Positions 27,509 through 38,688 are shown, counted from the first letter of the stretch. The stretch: 64,000 bases of DNA from Bacteroidales bacterium (GCA_009783885.1 WRCN01000006.1:31474-95473); one strand, 5' to 3'. Made by a program: numbers and translations. The notes: generated by a model from the letters alone, not told the origin.

Positions 27509-29623
27509 ATGGTGATAAACGACTATTTAAATACACCCATCGAATTTTTAAAAGGCATAGGGCCACAGCGGGGCGCTTTGCTTCGCAAAGAAATTGGCGT
27601 GTTTTCGTTTGATGATTTGCTAAATTATCTGCCGTTTCGGTACGTTGACAAGAGCAGTTATGTCAAAATTGGTGATATATGTGGGGGCGGGGTATGCCCC
27701 GCTCCTACACATGTTTTAATTCAAGGCAAAATTTTAAGTAAAGAAACAGTCGGCGCAAAGTTCAAATCTCGTTTGGTGGTTCGATTTGCTGACGAAACAG
27801 GCGAAATAGATTTGATTTGGTTTAAAGGTGTGAAATGGATTAGCGAAAAATTGAAAATCGGCGAAACGTACGTGATTTTCGGAAAACCCACATTATTCAA
27901 ACAAACCTACAATTTCACACATCCCGAAATTGATTTGGCAAGCGAAACTAAACTGCAAAAAGGAGGTCTGTTTCCGATGTATAATACCTCGGAAACCATG
28001 AAAAACAGAGGTCTTACGTCAAAAGCCATCAGTAAATTGATGCAAACGCTTTTAGACGGACTCCCCGCCCCTATTCCTGAAATTTTACCATCATCCGTTT
28101 TAGGAAAATATCTCTTGATTTCGCGAGATTCCGCTTTACATTTGGTACATTTTCCAAAGCATCAAGACGAATTGGTTCGCGCTCAAAATCGAATCAAATT
28201 TGAAGAGTTGTTTTTGTTGCAAATGCGCGTTTTGAAGCAAAAATCGCAAAACCATTTAGAAAAAAGTTACGTGTTTTCCAAAGTAGGCGATTATTTTAAT
28301 CATTTTTACAAGGAGAATTTGCCATTTTCGCTCACAGGTGCACAACAACGTGTAGTGAAAGAAATTCGCAAAGATTTAGGAAGCGGATTTCAAATGAACC
28401 GATTGTTACAAGGCGATGTGGGTAGTGGAAAAACATTGGTAGCGCTGATGGCTATGCTTATCGCTGCCGACAACGGTTTCCAGTCGTGCCTGATGGCGCC
28501 AACTGAAATTTTGGCACAACAACATTTCAAAAGTATTCAAAAATTTTTAACCGGATTAGATATTGGCGTTGGCTTGCTCACCGGTTCTACGAAAACGAAG
28601 GAACGCCGCGAGTTGCACGAAGACTTGCAAAACGGCAAAATCAAAATTTTAATCGGCACACACGCCCTAATCGAAGATGTGGTGCAATTTCAAAAACTCG
28701 GACTTTGTGTGATCGACGAACAACACCGTTTCGGAGTAGCGCAACGCTCCAAACTTTGGAGCAAAAGTCAGTTTCCTCCTCATATTTTGGTGATGACCGC
28801 AACACCCATTCCACGTACGTTAGCAATGACGTTGTATGGTGATTTGGATACGTCTGTTATTGATGAACTTCCACCAAATCGAAAACCTATACAAACATTG
28901 CATCGCTACGATAATGCTCGTTTAAAACTATACGAATTTCTCAAACAGGAAATCCGAAAAGGTCGACAAATTTATGTGGTATATCCGCTCATCAAAGAAT
29001 CAGAAAAACTGGATTTGAAAGATTTGGAAGAAGGCTATTTCACGATGTGTGCAGAGTTTCCGCGTCCGGAATTTCAAGTGAGTATTTTACACGGAAAAAT
29101 GCCTCCTTAGGAAAAAGATTTGGGCATGAAATTATTTGCGGAAAACAAAACGCAAATCATGGTTTCGACCACCGTGATTGAGGTTGGCGTGGATGTACCC
29201 AACGCCACGGTGATGGTCATTGAAAACGCCGAACGCTTTGGTCTTTCGCAACTTCATCAGTTGCGTGGACGCGTAGGCAGAGGCGCCGATCAAAGTTATT
29301 GCATTTTGATGTCGCACCACAAACTCAGCAGTGATGCTAAACAACGATTAGACACTATGGTGAAAACCAACGATGGGTTCAAGATTGCTGAAGTTGACCT
29401 GCAATTACGAGGTCCGGGTGACATTCAAGGCACTCAGCAAAGCGGAGCATTGAATTTTAAATTGGCCGATCTGACCAAAGACGAACGCATTATTCGCGCT
29501 GCACGTGTCGCTGCAGGTTTAGTGTTGGATGAAGATCCGAATTTGACTCAACCTCAACACCAAATGCTCAACTGTTATCTTCGAAAATTATTCGGAGAAA
29601 CTGTTTGGTCAAAGATTTCTTAA
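27509..29623 (+). pseudogene. recG: ATP-dependent DNA helicase RecG, split by an in-frame TAG
   Basis: RecG unwinds branched DNA at stalled forks. The reading frame is 704 codons, full length for RecG, but codon 534 (29108-29110) is TAG, cutting it into 533 and about 170 residues. N-terminal wedge domain (YLNTPIEFLKGIGPQRGALL, about 1-230), Walker A GDVGSGKT, DEQH box (IDEQHRFG), TATPIPRTLAM, then past the stop [39 protein letters not shown]. The stop falls in LHGKMPP-*-EKDLGM, just before helicase motif V, with no other damage. It could be a point mutation, a read error, or readthrough; TAG is a normal stop for other genes here. A family A repeat is inserted in frame at codons 58-68. Confidence 0.9.
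27680..27711. repeat. Family A repeat inside recG (copy 8)
   Basis: TGTGGGGGCGGGGTATGCC followed by CCGCTCCTACACA, read in frame as CGGGVCPAPTH. Bacteroidota RecG proteins run straight from the preceding KIGD-like residues to VLIQGK-like ones. Confidence 0.85.
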
Positions 29624-29662
29624 CAAAATGTTAACAATTTCATAAAAAAAAGCAATAAAAAT

Positions 29663-29694
29663 TTGGTCGTTTGGAAAATTTTTCTTAACTTCGC
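29663..29694 (+). promoter_or_regulatory. Possible promoter of the SusC/SusD operon
   Basis: TTG at 29663-29665, 21 bp, then TAACTTCG (one mismatch to TAnnTTTG). The leader to the SusC ATG would be about 80 nt. Confidence 0.45.
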
Positions 29695-29780
29695 AGTTCG
29701 AAATGTGTAAAACACCTTTATATTTTTTTAAGAACGAAACAACAACAACAAATCCAAATATTAACCAAAAACAAAAAAAC

Positions 29781-32700
29781 ATGAGAAAAATTACGCTTTT
29801 ATTGGTGTCTTTGCTATTTGCAGGGGCACAGATGCTACAAGCGCAACGCACCATTACCGGTACTGTTATCAGCGCCGAAGATCCCCAGGGACTTCCTGGC
29901 GTGACTGTACAGGTACAAGGCACAACCACAGGAACGGTAACCGACATTATGGGTCGTTATTCTATTAATGTGCCAAGTAATGCAACCACATTGGTGTTTA
30001 GCTCTGTGGGTATGGCTACCCAAGAAATTCAAATCGGTGCCAGCTCCACTATCGACGTAACGATGGTAAGTACTGCACAAGAATTGGAAGGTGTTATCAT
30101 TCAAGCCTACGGAACAACTAGAAGAGAATCTTTTACAGGTGCTGTAACACAGGTATCAGGTGCTACTTTGGCCGAACGTACACAGTCTAACATCGGAAAA
30201 GCTCTTGCAGGTGCGGCTTCGGGTGTGCAAGTTACATCCGCATCCGGTCAGCCGGGCTCAGAAGCCACGATCCGTATCCGCGGGATAGGATCCATTAATG
30301 CTTCTTCAAACCCATTGATTGTTATTGATGGCGTCCCTGTTACTTCACCTACATTTACGTTAAGTGCAGTTAATATGGCCGAAGTTGAGGCTTTGACCGT
30401 TTTGAAGGACGCTGCTGCTAACGCGATGTATGGAGCACGCGGTGCCAATGGTGTGATTCTTATCACAACTAAAAGAGCGCGTGCCGGAAAAACCAGAGTT
30501 TCATTCGAAGCCAAATTGGGTATCAACCAAAGAGGTGTTCCTGGCTATGATGCAGTAAACGATCCGGGTCGGTATATGGAGCTTTTGTGGCAATCCATCT
30601 ACAACACTGATTTGGCAGCTCAACAAGGTAATAACAGAGGGCTTTTTGCAAGTCAGCAATTGCTTAGACGTATCTATAGTTCCAGCCATCTTGCCACACT
30701 TAATAACTTGCCGTCTCCTTTCTCTGTTCCAACCGGCGAATTCATCGTTGATCCGGTTACCGGAAGATTGAATCGCAATGCCAGACTTTTGTATCACGAC
30801 GATTGGTTTGACGCTGCCTTGCAAAACGGCATTCGTCAAGAATACACAGCAACTATAAGCGGAGGAACGGATAAAACCGCAGCATTCCTCAGTATTGGCT
30901 ATTTGGATGATAATTCCTATACGATTAACTCCAACTTTAAACGTTATTCTGCACGCTTGAAAGTGGATCAACAAGTAACCGACTGGCTTAAAGTAGGAAT
31001 GAACGTATCTTACACCAAACGCTACAAAAATACCGTGGAGTCGAGTTCTTTGAGTTTATTCCAATTTGCACAACAAATGGCACCTATTTTCCCGGTTTGG
31101 AGGAGAAATGCTGATGGAAGCTACGTTTTAGACGCGAACGGAAAGAAACAATACGATATTGGAGACTTATACGTAACAGGCTCAAATGGAAGAGATTCAG
31201 TTGTGGGCAATAGAATATTTCAAGGCGGATTTAACCCTGTATATTCACAAAGACATGATATTAACAGAGGTAATGAAGACCGTACAACCGGAAGTTTCTA
31301 TGCCACTATTCCATTCCTTGAGCATTTTGAGTTTACCGCAAATTTAACGGCTCAATCTTACAGCGATTTTTATATGTGGTTTCAAAATCCGAATGTTGGA
31401 AATGGTAGAGGACGTAATGGTTACTCCGTTGCAGGATCAGACAAAGATTTTAATATCAACACGCAACAATTGTTGAATTGGAATCAGTCGTTTCACGGTA
31501 TACACAATTTCGAAGGATTGCTCGGACACGAATATTCTAAAAACACGTACATGGTGTTGGAGGCTAATCGAACAAATTTCCTTCTAGTACAACACCCATT
31601 TTTAGGTATGGGAGTTGGTGAGGTTGGTTTGGGTGCACACTATGAAACTAATCTTGCTTATGACTCTTACTTTGCTCGCTTGCAATATAACTACAGCTAC
31701 AAGTATTATTTGATGGGTTCGTTCCGTAGAGATGCTTCGTCGCGCTTTCATCCCGATCACCGTTGGGGTAATTTTTGGGCACTTGGCGGTGCTTGGCGTA
31801 TCGAACAGGAAGATTTTCTTAAAAATGCATCGTTTGGAAGACATATTGATCTGTTGAAATTCAAAGCCAGTTTTGGTGTTCAAGGTAATGACAATATTGG
31901 CTTTTTCAATGTTTATCAAACACAATATGGTATAGCTCCTGATGGTGCCGGTGGTGCTAGCTTAATTAAAACTTGGCGTGGGGTTGAGGATTTAACTTGG
32001 GAAACCTCCAACAACTTCAATGTCGGTTTTGATTTTGCACTGTTAAGAAACAGACTTTCCGGTACAATTGAATGGTACAATAAAACAACTAAAGACATGC
32101 TTTATCGAAAAGCTTTGCCGCCGTCTGCGGGAGCTCCGAGTTTTATTTTTGAGAATGCTATTGATATGAGAAACTATGGTTTTGAAATGGAATTAGCTTA
32201 TAATATCATCCAAACTAAAGATTTGAACTGGACTGTTGCCGGAAACATCACTACTGTAAACAATAAATTATTGAAATTACCTCCAGATAAAGCCGAATTT
32301 GGTTATCAACAAGCCGGTATGGGCTGGCTTCGCGAAGGTCATTCTGTTTACGATATAGTAGCCTACGAATTTGCCGGTATTGACCCGCTAACAGGACTTC
32401 CACTTTTTTGGGCAGATTATGATGCCAATGGCGTGTTAATCGTTGACCCCACACGCGACGTTGCTCATTCGGCAAGAGTTGCCGGTACAGGTGAAGCAAG
32501 CCGCCGCTTTTTGGGTAAATCCGGAATGGTGAAAGCTTATGGTGGTCTTCGTACAACTGTAAACTACAAGAGTTTCGACTTTACGGTTACAACAGCCTAC
32601 CAAGTTGGTGGTTGGGGTAACGATGGCGGTTATTCAAACTTAGTTAACAATTTATCTATGCCTGGCCAAGGTATCCATATGGATCAGGCGAATAATGCGT

Positions 32701-33014
32701 GGCAAAGACCGGGCGACCAAACAAATTTTCCGATGTTAATGAATGGAGGACAAGCCAATGGTTTGGGCGGAACCGCTTTCTTGACCAACAAATCTGCTTT
32801 TACCCTGCAATCCATCATTATTGGTTACACTCTTCCAAAAACATTGTTAAGCAGAGCCGGTATTGAAAGCGCACGAGTATATGCAACTGTTGACAACACT
32901 TGGCTGTGGTCGGCACGCAGAGGTTTCGACCCACGTGTTAGCGTTGGAGGCGGATCTGGCGTTCAGTATCCGGAAATGAGAACATACTCTCTTGGTATTA
33001 ACATTAACTTTTAA
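29781..33014 (+). CDS. SusC/RagA family TonB-dependent outer-membrane transporter
   Basis: A 1077-residue SusC-like protein. Signal peptide to about residue 22 (MLQAQ), carboxypeptidase-regulatory-like domain (RTITGTVISAEDPQGLPGVTVQVQG, about 23-100), plug domain (QSNIGKALAGAASGVQV, GSEATIRIRGIGSINASSNPLIVIDGVPV, VLKDAAANAMYGARGANGVILITTK), then a 22-strand barrel ending in INF with terminal Phe. It imports glycans or peptides in concert with the SusD partner. An earlier ATG adds 26 residues that do not look like a signal peptide; 29781 is chosen. No glycosidase, sensor or anti-sigma gene is adjacent, so the substrate is unknown. Confidence 0.96.
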   Translation: MRKITLLLVSLLFAGAQMLQAQRTITGTVISAEDPQGLPGVTVQVQGTTTGTVTDIMGRYSINVPSNATTLVFSSVGMATQEIQIGASSTIDVTMVSTAQELEGVIIQAYGTTRRESFTGAVTQVSGATLAERTQSNIGKALAGAASGVQVTSASGQPGSEATIRIRGIGSINASSNPLIVIDGVPVTSPTFTLSAVNMAEVEALTVLKDAAANAMYGARGANGVILITTKRARAGKTRVSFEAKLGINQRGVPGYDAVNDPGRYMELLWQSIYNTDLAAQQGNNRGLFASQQLLRRIYSSSHLATLNNLPSPFSVPTGEFIVDPVTGRLNRNARLLYHDDWFDAALQNGIRQEYTATISGGTDKTAAFLSIGYLDDNSYTINSNFKRYSARLKVDQQVTDWLKVGMNVSYTKRYKNTVESSSLSLFQFAQQMAPIFPVWRRNADGSYVLDANGKKQYDIGDLYVTGSNGRDSVVGNRIFQGGFNPVYSQRHDINRGNEDRTTGSFYATIPFLEHFEFTANLTAQSYSDFYMWFQNPNVGNGRGRNGYSVAGSDKDFNINTQQLLNWNQSFHGIHNFEGLLGHEYSKNTYMVLEANRTNFLLVQHPFLGMGVGEVGLGAHYETNLAYDSYFARLQYNYSYKYYLMGSFRRDASSRFHPDHRWGNFWALGGAWRIEQEDFLKNASFGRHIDLLKFKASFGVQGNDNIGFFNVYQTQYGIAPDGAGGASLIKTWRGVEDLTWETSNNFNVGFDFALLRNRLSGTIEWYNKTTKDMLYRKALPPSAGAPSFIFENAIDMRNYGFEMELAYNIIQTKDLNWTVAGNITTVNNKLLKLPPDKAEFGYQQAGMGWLREGHSVYDIVAYEFAGIDPLTGLPLFWADYDANGVLIVDPTRDVAHSARVAGTGEASRRFLGKSGMVKAYGGLRTTVNYKSFDFTVTTAYQVGGWGNDGGYSNLVNNLSMPGQGIHMDQANNAWQRPGDQTNFPMLMNGGQANGLGGTAFLTNKSAFTLQSIIIGYTLPKTLLSRAGIESARVYATVDNTWLWSARRGFDPRVSVGGGSGVQYPEMRTYSLGININF

Positions 33015-33025
33015 AACATAAAATC

Positions 33026-34540
33026 ATGAAAACACGTAAAATATTAAACTTATTGGTGGCGAGTTTGCTTGCAACGCTCATGCTGACCACTACATCCTGT
33101 AAAAAGGCAATGGACGATCAGCTTACAAATCGTCTTACTGCCGAAGAAGTAGCCGACCTGTTTGCAGACCGGCCGGAAGAAATAAGAGCCCTTGTTGCCG
33201 GAGCCCTTGGTAGACTACATTGGTTCTATCCTACCTTTTTCACCGCCACTCGCCACGATGTTGGAAGTATCATGAATGTGGCTTTATCTGGAGATCTTAT
33301 GACTGAGGACATGACCCAAGCAACATTCGACTGGCACTATTTCGATTACGAAATGGAGAATAATATGTCGACTTATGCTCGTCCCTCATACACATGGGCT
33401 ATAGGGTATGCCATTATCGGGAGTGCCAATGAAGCGATAGAGTTGGTTAATCCCAATACATCCAACCCTATTTTGCAAGACATATTGGGACAAGCTCTTG
33501 CGCTCAGAGCTTTTGGTTACCACATGTTGATTCAACGCTTTCAGCAAACTTACAAAGGTAATGAAAACAGACCAGGCGTTCCCCTTATCATAACAGCCTT
33601 TGATGAAGGTTTTCATCTTGATTTGAGCCGTGGTACAGTTCAAAATGTTTATGATCTTATTGAAAGAGACTTAGAATTAGCAATTAGACTTCTAACAGCG
33701 AATCGACCTTCAAAAGATTTCATCAATAAGGCTGTAGCTCAAGGCTTGTTGGCTCGCGTTAAGATGTGTATGCATAAATGGGCAGAAGCCGAAGAGTTGG
33801 CTCATGAAGCTCGATCAGCTTTCCCGATCATGTCTGGAACAGAAGCCGGTGGTATATTAGATTCGGCTGGTAATTTCACCCAGCTTCCATACGGCTTCAA
33901 TAACGAAAACAACTCTGAATGGATGTGGGGGGTGAAGTGGACAGTTGAAAACAATATGGTATGGATGTCGTTCCAGTCACATATGGCGAGTGATGGTGAT
34001 GGCTATGCGGGCCTTGGTTCCTATAAAGCCATGGATAACCGTCTCTACGAGCAAATGGACACAGCTGACGTTCGCAGACGCTTACACTACATGAATGTTG
34101 AGGCTGATCTGTTCTACAACACCAAATTCAGAGCTGTTCCCGGATGGGCCATGGACAATATCTATATGCGTTCTTCGGAGATGCTTTTAATTGAAGCCGA
34201 AGCTCAAGCTCAACAAGGCAAAAATGCCCAAGCTGCCACCACATTGATGGAGTTGATGAACAGACGCGATCAAAACTACAGAAAAACAGAAGCAACCGTT
34301 GAAGACATTTTCCTTCAAAAACGTTTGGAGCTTTGGGGAGAAGGCGTGATCTTCTACGACTACCGCCGTCTCAAAAAAGAAGTAAACAGAATGTATAACA
34401 CACCGTTCAACAATCACCTAGAACAGGTATATGCATCCGGAACATCTTGGGCTGTAATTTACCAAATTCCGAGAGTGGAAATGGTTGACAATGATTTCAT
34501 TAATGACCGCGACCAGAATCCAGCAACCGGAAATAACTAA
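33026..34540 (+). CDS. SusD/RagB family nutrient-binding lipoprotein
   Basis: A 504-residue SusD-like lipoprotein (lipobox TTSC, Cys25) that forms the lid over the SusC transporter. TPR-like helices with the family pattern GQALALRAFGYHMLIQRF and NRPGVPLI, and the C-terminal YMRSSEMLLIEAEAQAQQGKNAQAATTLMELMNRR and FLQKRLELWGEG segments. It begins 11 bp after susC. The ligand is not predictable. Confidence 0.95.
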   Translation: MKTRKILNLLVASLLATLMLTTTSCKKAMDDQLTNRLTAEEVADLFADRPEEIRALVAGALGRLHWFYPTFFTATRHDVGSIMNVALSGDLMTEDMTQATFDWHYFDYEMENNMSTYARPSYTWAIGYAIIGSANEAIELVNPNTSNPILQDILGQALALRAFGYHMLIQRFQQTYKGNENRPGVPLIITAFDEGFHLDLSRGTVQNVYDLIERDLELAIRLLTANRPSKDFINKAVAQGLLARVKMCMHKWAEAEELAHEARSAFPIMSGTEAGGILDSAGNFTQLPYGFNNENNSEWMWGVKWTVENNMVWMSFQSHMASDGDGYAGLGSYKAMDNRLYEQMDTADVRRRLHYMNVEADLFYNTKFRAVPGWAMDNIYMRSSEMLLIEAEAQAQQGKNAQAATTLMELMNRRDQNYRKTEATVEDIFLQKRLELWGEGVIFYDYRRLKKEVNRMYNTPFNNHLEQVYASGTSWAVIYQIPRVEMVDNDFINDRDQNPATGNN

Positions 34541-34578
34541 TTTATCAATCTATTTATTATCAATCAAAAAAAAATATT

Positions 34579-35013
34579 ATGAAAAAAATAATGTGGATAG
34601 CAAGTTTTGCCATGATAGGCTTAGCGCTCATGGTATCTTGCAAAAAAGATAATCTTGAAAACTTAGATCCGATTTTCAAACCGAATTTATCAAAAGCACT
34701 TGTTCCATCTATTGTGACAGTTTCTGCAATAACTGCAAATGCGGCTACTTTTACAGCATCTCTTCCTGCAGATTTTGATACTTTGCAATTGGTGGAAAGA
34801 GGGTTTCAAATTGCTCTTGATGAAGAATTCAGTGTAATTGTTATGAGTAGATTCCGAACTGAGGATGATTTGCTCAGAAATCCTGTGTTTTCTCGCAGAA
34901 CACCAGTTGATGCAATAATTCGCGGAACGACATATTATGTGAGAGCATACGCGAGGGGAACCGATGCAGGAACTGCCTTTGGAGAAGGAGTACGCTTTGT
35001 AACATTGCCATAA
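34579..35013 (+). CDS. Small lipoprotein with fibronectin-III-like domain
   Basis: A 144-residue lipoprotein (Cys21, followed by KKDN). After a short linker comes one domain with the pattern VTVSAITANAATFTASL...ERGFQIALDEEF...GTTYYVRAYARGTDAGTAFGEGVRFVTLP, typical of the FN3-like modules found in Bacteroidetes surface lipoproteins. Third gene of the SusC/SusD unit, 38 bp after SusD, so probably an accessory surface protein of that transport system. Not a recognised SusE or SusF. Confidence 0.75.
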   Translation: MKKIMWIASFAMIGLALMVSCKKDNLENLDPIFKPNLSKALVPSIVTVSAITANAATFTASLPADFDTLQLVERGFQIALDEEFSVIVMSRFRTEDDLLRNPVFSRRTPVDAIIRGTTYYVRAYARGTDAGTAFGEGVRFVTLP

Positions 35014-35032
35014 TCTGTCTCAAATTGTAATG

Positions 35033-35063
35033 AAAAAACCGCCTCAGTTGAGGCGGTTTTTTT
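35033..35063 (+). terminator. Rho-independent terminator of the SusC/SusD operon
   Basis: AAAAACCGCCTC-AGTT-GAGGCGGTTTTTTT, a strong GC stem with T-run 19 bp after the stop. Confidence 0.93.
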
Positions 35064-35080
35064 ATGTCCTGAATTTTTCG

Positions 35081-35088
35081 TATCTTTG
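35081..35088 (+). promoter_or_regulatory. -7 element for uvrA
   Basis: TATCTTTG ends 4 nt before the uvrA ATG, which implies a leaderless or nearly leaderless mRNA. Confidence 0.65.
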
Positions 35089-35092
35089 CAAT

Positions 35093-37909
35093 ATGAAATC
35101 GTCCGAACAATTAGATATATTTGGTGCCAAAGTCCACAATTTGCAAAATATTGACCTTTCCATTCCTCGCGACAAACTTGTTGTGATCACGGGTTTGAGC
35201 GGAAGCGGAAAATCGTCGTTGGCATTTGATACAATTTATGCCGAAGGGCAACGGCGTTATATGGAAACGTTTTCGGCGTATGCACGGCAATTTATCGGCA
35301 ATCTTGAACGTCCGGAGGTAGACAAAATTAACGGGTTGAGTCCGGTGATTTCCATCGAACAAAAAACGGTTGGACGAAATCCGCGTTCAACTGTGGGAAC
35401 GATTACGGAAATCTATGATTTTCTGCGATTGCTTTATGCGCGTGTAGCAGACGCCTATTCGTGCAACACGGGCGAAAAAATGGTGAAATACACTGAAGCA
35501 CAAATTGTGGATTTACTTCTCGACACCTACAAAAATAAAGATATTATCATTCTTGCGCCTGTGGTGAAAGGTCGGAAAGGGCATTATCGTGAGAATTTTG
35601 AACAGATGCAACGTTTGGGATTTTTGAAAGCGCGTGTAGATGGAAAAATTGTGAACATCGAACCGGGTATGATGCTTGATCGTTACAAAACGCATGATAT
35701 TGATATGGTGATTGATAAAATTATCATCAACAATACGAGCAAAACTCGCGTGGCGCAATCCGTGCAAACGGCGATGAAACACGGCAAAGGCGTGATTGGA
35801 GTTTTAGATACGAGCGATGATTCTTACAAACTTTTCAGTAAACATTTGATGTGTCCAACTACCGGAATTTCTTACGATGAGCCGGAGCCCAACACGTTTT
35901 CGTTCAACTCGCCTTACGGTGCTTGTCCGCGCTGCAACGGACTTGGCGTCATCACGGAAATTGCGATGAACAAAGTGATTCCGAACGACAAACTTAGCAT
36001 TCGTCAAGGCGGTATCACACCCATCGGCGAATACAAAAACAACTGGATTTTCAATAAAATCGAAACCATTGGAAAACGTTATAAATTCACATTGGATACA
36101 CCAATAAAAAACATTTCCAAAGAAGCCATGCAAGCCTTGCTCTACGGCACAGACGAAGTGGTTTATCAGAAAAACGATTATCTCGGTGTTACCGCGAAAT
36201 TGGATTTGGAATTTCAAGGCATTGTCAATTTTATCAAAGAACACCAAGGCGAAGATAATGCGGTTATTCAAAAATGGATCAGTCACTTTACCAATCAAGT
36301 TGAATGTCCGGAATGCTACGGTGCACGCTTGAAGCCCGAGTCGTTGCAGTTTAAAATCCGCGACAAAAATATTGCCGAATTGGCCAACATGGACTTGGTG
36401 CAACTCCACGACTGGATTGCCGAAACAGACAAAAAAATCGAAACTCGAAAACAAAAAATTGCTTACGAAATTATTCGCGAAATTCGTACACGAATTGGGT
36501 TTTTGTTGGATGTAGGCATTGAATATTTGACGTTGAATCGCTCTGCCGGAAGTCTCTCGGGTGGAGAATCTCAGCGTATTCGTTTGGCTACGCAAATTGG
36601 TTCGAAATTGGTTGGGGTGTTGTATATTTTGGATGAACCAAGTATTGGTTTACATCAACGCGATAATTTGCGATTGATCAAAGCGTTGAAAGAATTGCGC
36701 GATGTGGGCAATTCCGTTATCGTTGTAGAACATGACAAAGACATGATTTTGGCTGCCGATCACGTCGTAGATATGGGACCGGGCGCAGGTATCAATGGCG
36801 GAAAAATCGTAGCGCAGGGCACTCCGAAAGACATTTTGAAGTCGCATACACTCACTTGCGATTATCTCAGCGGACGAAAACAAATTGAAACGCCAAAAAC
36901 ACGTCGAAAAGGAAACGGCAAAACCCTTGTATTGACAGGTGCGACAGGGCACAATCTGAAAAATGTAACCCTCGAATTGCCTTTAGGCATGATGGTTTGC
37001 GTAACGGGCGTTTCGGGAAGTGGGAAATCGTCGCTCATCAACGAAACGTTGCACCCGATTTTGAGCAAACATTTTTACCGTTCGGAACAAAAGCCTTTGC
37101 CTTACAAAAGTATCGAAGGTTTGGACAATATTGACAAAGTCATTGAAATTGACCAGTCGCCGATTGGTCGCACGCCGCGCTCAAATCCGGTGACTTATAT
37201 TGGTGTTTTCGATGATATTCGCAAACTCTATGCTTCCCTACCCGATGCCAAAATTCGCGGGTATTTGCCCGGACGATTTTCGTTCAACGTGAAAGGCGGA
37301 CGTTGTGAAGAGTGCGGTGGCGCAGGCGTGAAAGTGATTGAAATGAATTTTTTACCTGCTGTTCATGTGCATTGCGAAGCGTGCAACGGCAAACGCTACA
37401 ATCGTGAAACCCTTGAAGTGCGCTATAAAGGGCGATCGATCAATGATGTTCTCAATATGAATATTGATCAAGCCGTAGAATTTTTTGAACATATTCCGCA
37501 CATCCTACACAAGATAAAAACCTTGCAGGACGTGGGTTTGGGCTATATCACACTCGGACAGCAATCCACCACCCTTTCGGGCGGAGAGGCACAGCGCGTA
37601 AAATTGGCTTCCGAATTATCGAAAAAAGACACAGGAAAAACGCTCTATATTCTTGACGAACCTACAACAGGCTTGCATTTCGAAGATGTTCACGTGCTCA
37701 TGAATGTATTAAACAGATTGGTGAACAAAGGCAACACCGTTTTGATTATTGAACACAATATGGATGTGATTAAACTGGCTGATTATATCATCGACATTGG
37801 TCCTGAAGGTGGAGCAGGCGGTGGGAAAATCATTGCTACGGGCACTCCCGAGGAAATTGTGAAAATCAAAGGGAGTTATACGGGGTTTTATTTAAAGGAA
37901 AGTTTGTGA
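35093..37909 (+). CDS. uvrA: Excinuclease ABC subunit UvrA
   Basis: A 938-residue UvrA, the damage-recognition ATPase of nucleotide excision repair. Two ABC modules: Walker [10 protein letters not shown] (about 34-42) and GVSGSGKSS, signatures [12 protein letters not shown] and [12 protein letters not shown], and Walker [12 protein letters not shown] and [11 protein letters not shown]. Zinc-binding CxxC pairs are visible ([32 protein letters not shown]). The start at 35093 is used because the upstream ATG lies in the preceding terminator. Confidence 0.98.
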   Translation: MKSSEQLDIFGAKVHNLQNIDLSIPRDKLVVITGLSGSGKSSLAFDTIYAEGQRRYMETFSAYARQFIGNLERPEVDKINGLSPVISIEQKTVGRNPRSTVGTITEIYDFLRLLYARVADAYSCNTGEKMVKYTEAQIVDLLLDTYKNKDIIILAPVVKGRKGHYRENFEQMQRLGFLKARVDGKIVNIEPGMMLDRYKTHDIDMVIDKIIINNTSKTRVAQSVQTAMKHGKGVIGVLDTSDDSYKLFSKHLMCPTTGISYDEPEPNTFSFNSPYGACPRCNGLGVITEIAMNKVIPNDKLSIRQGGITPIGEYKNNWIFNKIETIGKRYKFTLDTPIKNISKEAMQALLYGTDEVVYQKNDYLGVTAKLDLEFQGIVNFIKEHQGEDNAVIQKWISHFTNQVECPECYGARLKPESLQFKIRDKNIAELANMDLVQLHDWIAETDKKIETRKQKIAYEIIREIRTRIGFLLDVGIEYLTLNRSAGSLSGGESQRIRLATQIGSKLVGVLYILDEPSIGLHQRDNLRLIKALKELRDVGNSVIVVEHDKDMILAADHVVDMGPGAGINGGKIVAQGTPKDILKSHTLTCDYLSGRKQIETPKTRRKGNGKTLVLTGATGHNLKNVTLELPLGMMVCVTGVSGSGKSSLINETLHPILSKHFYRSEQKPLPYKSIEGLDNIDKVIEIDQSPIGRTPRSNPVTYIGVFDDIRKLYASLPDAKIRGYLPGRFSFNVKGGRCEECGGAGVKVIEMNFLPAVHVHCEACNGKRYNRETLEVRYKGRSINDVLNMNIDQAVEFFEHIPHILHKIKTLQDVGLGYITLGQQSTTLSGGEAQRVKLASELSKKDTGKTLYILDEPTTGLHFEDVHVLMNVLNRLVNKGNTVLIIEHNMDVIKLADYIIDIGPEGGAGGGKIIATGTPEEIVKIKGSYTGFYLKESL

Positions 37910-37918
37910 TATTTCCAA

Positions 37919-37948
37919 TGTAGGGGCGGGGTTTAAACCCGCCCCTAC
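37919..37948. repeat. Family A palindromic repeat, copy 9
   Basis: TGTAGGGGCGGGGTTTAAACC followed by CGCCCCTAC: a 30-bp near-perfect palindrome between convergent uvrA and ORF6N genes. This is the cleanest minimal copy. Confidence 0.92.
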
Positions 37949-37954
37949 CGGATT

Positions 37955-38554
37955 TTATTTGTTTGACAGTTTTTCCAACATTTTTTTAATTTCACTTAAC
38001 TCTTGTTTTATAGTTTCATCTTCGCTTTTCACAGTACGTTTCAACTTCATCAGACCAAGATTGAGTTCAAGTGAAGTTTCTGCTGATGTTGGGAGTCCTG
38101 AAAATAGCAATTCGCTGAGTAAACCGCCTGTTGATTCTATAATTTCGGGCTCGATGACTTCTACATCCATTGAATTTAGAGCAATAATATTGTCAGATAA
38201 TTGCTTTAACTTTGCAAATGTTTCTACAATAGCAATTGTTGTTTGTGTGGCTTGTGGACTTTTTAGGATAGTAGCAAGCATATAAAGTCCTTTCTCTGTG
38301 AAAGCCTTGGGCAAAGCTCTTGTCATTTCAAGATTTGCGGTCGAAAATTTCGACCGCAAATCCACAAGCTCTTGATTACTAACTTCAAAAATATACCCAT
38401 TTGGAAATTTGTCGGGATTGTTTTTGATTGCCTCATTCACACGTTTTGTTTCTACGCCATAAAGCTCTGCCACAGCGGAATCCAAAATAACATTTTGATT
38501 TCGAATTGTGATGATCTTGGTGTTCACATCATTGAAGTTGATAAGTTCATTCAT
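37955..38554 (-). CDS. ORF6N domain-containing protein
   Basis: A 199-residue protein with an N-terminal ORF6N domain (about 8-95; TIRNQNVILDSAVAELYGVETKRVNEAIKNNPDKFP, and FTEKGLYMLATILKSPQA), a DNA-binding module common in phage antirepressors. The C-terminal quarter is a Glu/Lys-rich coiled coil. It is probably a transcription regulator of phage or mobile-element origin. Its upstream region carries copy 2 of the module shared with radC and the MuF-C-like gene. Confidence 0.88.
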   Translation of the reverse strand: MNELINFNDVNTKIITIRNQNVILDSAVAELYGVETKRVNEAIKNNPDKFPNGYIFEVSNQELVDLRSKFSTANLEMTRALPKAFTEKGLYMLATILKSPQATQTTIAIVETFAKLKQLSDNIIALNSMDVEVIEPEIIESTGGLLSELLFSGLPTSAETSLELNLGLMKLKRTVKSEDETIKQELSEIKKMLEKLSNK

Positions 38555-38603
38555 GATTTTTGGTTTTTGATTGATATTTTGTTTACGAACGAATATCCGT
38601 TCA

Positions 38604-38688
38604 CATATATAACGCTCAATTTTCGATTTTCGTATATTTTTTTACAAAAAAACGCCAAATTGTTGATAACTTCCCGAGTTATTAACAA
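38604..38688 (-). promoter_or_regulatory. Shared upstream module, copy 2 (ORF6N)
   Basis: Minus strand: palindrome TTGTTAATAACT-CGGGA-AGTTATCAACAA, AT spacer, TATACGAAAATCGAAA, then ATTGAGCGTTATATA, ending 50 bp before the ORF6N ATG. See copies at 16196 and 41966. Confidence 0.7.
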
